Assembly: GCF_000003605.2 (NCBI RefSeq) | Contig: NW_003120921.1 | Location: 312,410-351,643, forward strand | Length of the DNA: 39,234 nucleotides | Direction: 5' to 3' | Origin: Saccoglossus kowalevskii | Lineage: Eukaryota; Hemichordata; Enteropneusta; Harrimaniidae | In this document: in pieces, positions 34,846-39,234 of the stretch | Numbering within the stretch: the first letter of the stretch is position 1 | Layout of the letters: each line of letters opens with the position of its first letter | The notes under the pieces: model-generated | Told to the model about the DNA's origin: nothing | The model's input: the letters and a program-made list of their open reading frames with translations, nothing else | Database searches by the model: none | Made by a program: the position numbers and the translations under genes

Positions 34846-35500
34846 GGCAACTTCAGTATCAAATTAACTTTTACCATGAGATTACTGGTGCTACGTTTTG
34901 GATGTTTGAATCCCCGGCACAGTCGATTAACGGTGTGCTTGTGGGTTAGTCGGAGTTGATTCAATTTCATTAAATATTAACCCACTGAGCTCTACATATG
35001 AGTAAACCACACTACACGGACACAATTACAGGCTCTACTGTTTTTATACAGTAATCCATGCAAAAATGAATATGTATTATAATTATATATTATCCTTCAC
35101 ATTCGTATTTTTTCCATTCTCGTGTGTATGTGTTTGTCATACAACAAAAATGCTGAAACAAATATAGATATGTACGATCACGTGACAGTAGCCATATTAT
35201 CCGACAACATCAGTAATTAATTAATTTATTTATTTATTAGTGACGCATACTGAACTGACTGAAACAAGCCGGTGGCTGGTTGGCGATCCGCTCCGTTCAT
35301 AAAAAAAACTAACATGTTTATAACATCGGTTTATAACTAAAGCCGGTGCCCGAATACGAAGTTCGCAAAGTGCATTCAGTCTTCAAAAGTCACTTCACCA
35401 TATTACTACTATATTGCTGCTATAATTATCATTTCCGACCATTTTGCGGTTGTATTTTATAGATTATTTGATTAAACGGAATATTGACAGTTTATTCAAA
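34846..35500. other. Upstream region of paralog 4
   Basis: Presumed promoter side of paralog 4. No TATA box or known response element could be placed with confidence. Overlapping ORFs on both strands near 34722-34970 have no domain and overlap the first exon. Confidence 0.4.
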
Positions 35501-35525
35501 GTTCAAAGATGCGTTGGAACTTTAT

Positions 35526-35608
35526 TTCCGATTTTACCAACCAACTACGTTGACGGTATGACCTGCCTTGCCAAATATGAAAAAAATCGACTTAGCCAAA
35601 AAAATCAC
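35526..35608 (+). repeat. Dispersed repeat, copy 1
   Basis: This segment (GATTTTACCAACCAACTACG onward, ending in AGCCAAAAAAATCACAGAA) is about 75 percent identical by eye to 35831-35914 in the same orientation. The plus ORF across it is a repeat product. Confidence 0.6.
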
Positions 35609-35830
35609 AGAAGAGTTGAAAAGCCGTTACTTGTGAAAAGTTACCCCAAGTTTGAGGTCAAATTTCTTGGTAATGAAAAAATATTTAAAAAAAAAATATT
35701 GACTTGTGCCCACATTCAAGCTGAGTAGAATTAGCTGTGTCTGAGATTTTCACTTAGATACAATCAGCGTAAAGATATTAAAAACTCATTTTTAGTTGTT
35801 GCCTTACCAACGATGGGCCAGGATTTTCTC

Positions 35831-35914
35831 CAGATTTTACCACTCAACTAAGTGAAGGTGTGACATGCCTGTCAAATTTGAGCGAAATCGGCCCAGCCAA
35901 AAAAATCACAGAAA
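35831..35914 (+). repeat. Dispersed repeat, copy 2
   Basis: Second copy of the 35526 unit. It is followed by ACACGACACAAACAC and then a further pair of ~36-base direct repeats at about 35964-35999 and 36007-36042 (GATTTTA(G/A)GGGCAAT core). Confidence 0.6.
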
Positions 35915-36042
35915 AATTGTTACGCGAAGACACTGAAAATCACACGACACAAACACACAAAAGCGATTTTAGGGGCAATCCTAGCGGAGCGAATTGTCGT
36001 CAAAAATGATTTTAAGGGCAATTCTGGCGGAGCAGATCGCCA

Positions 36043-36862
36043 ATGAAGTTTGCTTACGCACGTGAAGCAAACATGTATGACACCGCACATGCCGAGTGAA
36101 GTGGTTGGGGCGTCAGTTAACATTACGACCCGGCTTTAGTCGCAAGTGCAAAATACGAACAAAAATATGACGAAAAAAAAATAGAAATTAGAAGTTCACA
36201 AATTATCAAGGATCGGTTTGTGATCATTATCACTGTTTAAAAATTAGTGTATATAATATGGCGGTTTTAATGTAATTTGATCAATTCAAGTTGTTACTTT
36301 ACATAATTGTTGTGATGAAACGCTCTCAAGCCATTATTTAAGCGAGTCGCATATAACGTGATTTGATCGGGAAAATTTTAGACCAATATCGATTTAGTAG
36401 AGCAGTTAAGCCGAGATGATTCAATACATGGTATACATGCCGATATACGGACATATACCTAATTCTTGAGAGTTAACACATCTAAGAACATAGAGAAAGA
36501 TTATGGTTGCCTTCAATAACAATTCCTGATCGTGACGAATATCTGTTCTATAAATTGCGCTCTCTAGCGACGTCATTCGTCAATGAACAATACTCTTGTT
36601 CAGTGATTCACTTTAATCTCAATGGGAAACGTTTGCCACAACCCAAAACAGTTATGAACTGCATAGACAGTCGATTGAGGGAGCGGTGTAGGAGAATGTA
36701 TTGAGTGTCCTGAAAGTAACCTTACCTCCCAGCATGATATGCTGCAATTCTCGGACGCATCTATTTCACACAGGACGTTCCAGTCGAAGGGCTGGTGAAA
36801 ACAGCTACAGTCGACACAAACTCAACTATGAGACATTCCTGAACATCCAATTCTATACGCTA
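36043..36862. other. Intergenic, one short doubtful ORF
   Basis: A plus ORF at 36507-36704 (MPSITIPDRDEYLFYKLRSL at its start) is less AT-rich than its flanks, but it is short and shows no family feature. Nothing else is seen. Confidence 0.3.
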
Positions 36863-36867
36863 TCATG

Positions 36868-37006
36868 CAGGGGCGGATTTAGAGGGGGCCGAAAGGGCCG
36901 CGACCCCCTATTTCTAACACCCCGCAAGGGCATCGGCGCTCACGAACTAGTCCTTCGGCCAACTTACCCCCCCCCCCCCTATTCCAGAATCCTAGATCCG
37001 CCACTG
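36868..37006. mobile_element. 139-bp MITE with terminal inverted repeats and 5-bp flanking duplication
   Basis: The left end CAGGGGCGGATTTAGA matches the inverted right end CAGTGGCGGATCTAGG at most positions, a terminus known from hAT-type non-autonomous elements. TCATG occurs directly on both sides (36863-36867 and 37007-37011). Classic hAT duplications are 8 bp, so the class is uncertain. The interior has a run of 13-14 C and no coding capacity. Confidence 0.65.
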
Positions 37007-37011
37007 TCATG

Positions 37012-38040
37012 GCCCAGTCAAACAAAAGCACGGCACCTTAATCAAGGAGCCCACAATATCGCATTCGTTAGTGAATGAATTTCGGACAATAGATTTAGCC
37101 TTCCGATTAAGTCTGTGGCACACTTATCTAAGATAGGGGTCTACTTATTTTGGTGGTCAACCCGAATTAGGATTTCAACTTGGGTCTACCCACCATGCTG
37201 CAAGTGACCAATAAGAGAATTACTAATTTGCGTAATTCATTCGCCCAGATCTTACACAACAAACAGGTCACAACTGTCACATAAACAGACCATTTAAATT
37301 AAATGAAAAACGTGACATAACCATACACAGCAAATTATAGTTTTATTATTTATGTACATATAAATTATACAGTGCATTCGAAAAAAATGCGTTTTTGAGA
37401 TAACGACTATTCCGGCATTTTTCAAGAGAAATATTCCATGGCAGTTGTCTGGTATTACTCTCATACATCGGGGTGATTAATTAAAAGACACAAGGAAATA
37501 ATAACATTATTGGTAATGCCAGTTAACAGTATTGTTTGCTGCTATTGTTATTAAATATACATTCACGTGTTCCTGTTAAATTCAACAACTTACGAGCAAA
37601 GTTTTCACAGCAAATCGCGAGATAGTGTCTATATAGTAAGTGATATTTGTTATCAAACATTCGGAAGCTAGTTGGCAACTTGTAAACATATGACGTCACA
37701 TTGCGGCGATCCACAGTTTTGGCGTTTGTGGCAGCAGTCCTTGCAATCTGATTAAAATCTGATGTAGTGTACGGGCTTTAATTATTTTGGCTATAAACTT
37801 ATTTTGATTTTATTTGTTATTACTTTTGTTATTAATGCCTTTTTATTTTATTATTATTTTACTTTGATTTTGATTTCGTGTTTGATTTTATGCCTATGTA
37901 ACGAGATTTCAACGAGACCCACTATCGACGATTTTAGTCAACGAATCACAGACCTCCTTCTATAGCGCACATGATGACGTCACCTGGCAGAGTCAGATGG
38001 CAAACACACTCAAATTAAATGGCGGATTAAGGCTTAGTCT
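37012..38040. other. Intergenic stretch, nothing recognised
   Basis: AT-rich DNA with T-rich runs near 37800-37870. No coding or RNA feature was found on either strand. Confidence 0.5.
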
Positions 38041-38045
38041 TTTCC

Positions 38046-38081
38046 ACGAAACGAAACGAAACGAAATGCAACGAAACGAAA
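38046..38081. repeat. (ACGAA)n simple repeat
   Basis: About seven units of ACGAA with one variant. Confidence 0.85.
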
Positions 38082-38160
38082 TAAAACTATTATATCAAAT
38101 TTGTTAACGACATTGAAAATCGCCACGTCATAGAAATAAATTTCTCGAAAATATTTAGTT

Positions 38161-38225
38161 TGCAGCTCAATAAATACCAGTAGCTAACATGACAGCTCAA
38201 TAAATAAATACGAGTAACTATAACA
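38161..38225. repeat. Short direct duplication (CAGCTCAATAAATA unit)
   Basis: A ~30-base unit containing CAGCTCAATAAATA and AGTA(G)CTAACATG-like sequence occurs twice in a row with small differences. Confidence 0.6.
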
Positions 38226-38257
38226 TGGCATGACCGCCATTTCGATTGACAAAACAT

Positions 38258-38341
38258 GGAACGACCCAAAACGAGACAAACGAACCAAAACGAGCCAAAC
38301 GGACCAAAAACTACCCAAATGAGTCACAAACGAACCAAAAT
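38258..38341. repeat. Decamer-like repeat (ACGAACCAAA variants)
   Basis: Eight or so diverged units of about 10 bases, of the form ACGA(A/G)(C/A)CAAA. The plus ORF starting at 38256 is produced by this repeat and is not considered a gene. Confidence 0.75.
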
Positions 38342-38459
38342 TAGGAACAAAATAAAAAGGGTGAGCGATCAGCCATCATTTTTGAAAGGATACTTGGAAC
38401 TGACAGTTGGGGGCGCTATCCCCAAACGACACAATAAATTAATAAAAATCTCTTGATAA

Positions 38460-39234
38460 TATGAGCAAGTAAATACTAAATAATTATAACACAATAAACA
38501 AACTAATGCATAATGATTTTAAGTAATAAATAATTATTAACAAAATAAAACTTTGCTAGATAATTATTAAAAAGTAACCAGTAAATTAACTAATTAAATA
38601 AGGCATCGCAATAATTAATTAAATACATAAATAAAGTCTGAACCTACTATTTCCAAGCTGTACTGGAAATGGAAAAACAAACAAAGGGCATAAAAAACTG
38701 TCTAATAAGAATAAAAATACTGTAAAATTATATTAAAATTAAAAGGCGTTATTTGCTATGTTGCTCGGTATCACCCGGCCTGTATCTTAAAGATGGGCGA
38801 TATTACAACACGTTTTTCACAAAAGACAGTCTCACGCGTTGTAAAATTGCGTTGTGGCTTGTGATAAGGGTGACCAGTAAATTTGGCTGGGGTGATTTTT
38901 TAAGCAACGACATTTGAGGGGATTGTTGTACTTAGATCGAAAAACGGACTCGGCCATTTAATTGTCTGAATCACTGTGGATGACGCTATAAAAAAAATAT
39001 AGAGTTGAAAATTAGAAATGTCGGAAGACAATTACTTTGTTTTTAAGTTTTGAGCTGGATTTTTCACGATGGAGCAGCTGTAATATTGTCGCCGCTCTAT
39101 TATAGCAGTAAGTAATTTTTTTAAACACGTTTGTTTTATGAAATTTTCTCTGTATATTTTTTGACAAAATCTACTCACGAGTTTTTTATGAAAATCCCCG
39201 ATAGAATAAATATCACTGCGCGCATCGCCCATGA
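38460..39234. other. AT-rich right end, nothing recognised
   Basis: Long runs of A and T with TAATTA motifs. A minus ORF touching the window edge (39032-39232) has no domain. Confidence 0.5.

Noticed and set aside
38256-38456. Plus-strand ORF starting MERPKTRQTNQNEPNGPKTT
   Set aside because: It is a translation of the decamer-like DNA repeat.
1-39234. tRNA, rRNA or CRISPR features
   Set aside because: I looked for B-box-like GGTTCRANNCC signals and regular spacer arrays and saw none that held up.

Overview
The window looks like animal nuclear DNA. It is AT-rich and sparsely coding. Its genes are split into short exons with GT/AG borders, and it holds remnants of a non-LTR retrotransposon, MITE-like inverted repeats, short tandem repeats and one 50-base assembly gap (10537-10586). 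P-type trefoil, EGF, Ig and fibronectin III modules on phase 1-1 exons, together with a family of CD225/dispanin genes, suggest an invertebrate, possibly a deuterostome such as a hemichordate. The species cannot be fixed from the sequence alone.

Both well-supported gene groups lie on the minus strand. The left end (1-4331) holds part of a secreted or receptor-type protein. Reading leftwards, its exons encode three P-type trefoil domains, one eight-cysteine EGF-like domain, one Ig-like domain and the start of a fibronectin III domain that runs off the window. Every complete exon starts and ends in phase 1. The 5' end was not found with confidence; a signal-peptide-like ORF at 6742-6922 is a weak candidate. 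Between 4.4 and 11.2 kb are a broken PB1-domain pseudogene (5873-6474), a decayed LINE reverse transcriptase (7440-8500), possible solo-LTR pieces, and two divergent ORFs of unknown status around the gap.

From 11.5 to 34.8 kb there are four complete paralogous genes of the CD225/dispanin (IFITM/PRRT-like) family: 11472-15307, 20858-21815, 23903-25536 and 33297-34845. I rebuilt each from exons with matching phases. Each encodes a cytosolic proline-rich N-terminus with a PPxY motif, then two membrane segments split by a phase-0 intron at the same place. Three of them begin with a 19-28 nt coding mini-exon; the fourth starts directly in the large N-terminal exon. Tails after the second membrane segment range from none to about 60 residues rich in Asp, Asn, His and Ser. 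By family knowledge such proteins act in membranes, for example in trafficking, fusion control or antiviral restriction. An innate-immunity role here is only inference.

The remaining DNA is mostly non-coding: large AT-rich intergenic stretches, two MITE-like inverted repeats (21991-22184, 28081-28453), a 139-bp element with terminal inverted repeats and 5-bp flanking duplications (36868-37006), a cluster of ~140-bp diverged repeats ending in CGGA-type tracts (28910-29930), and several simple repeats.
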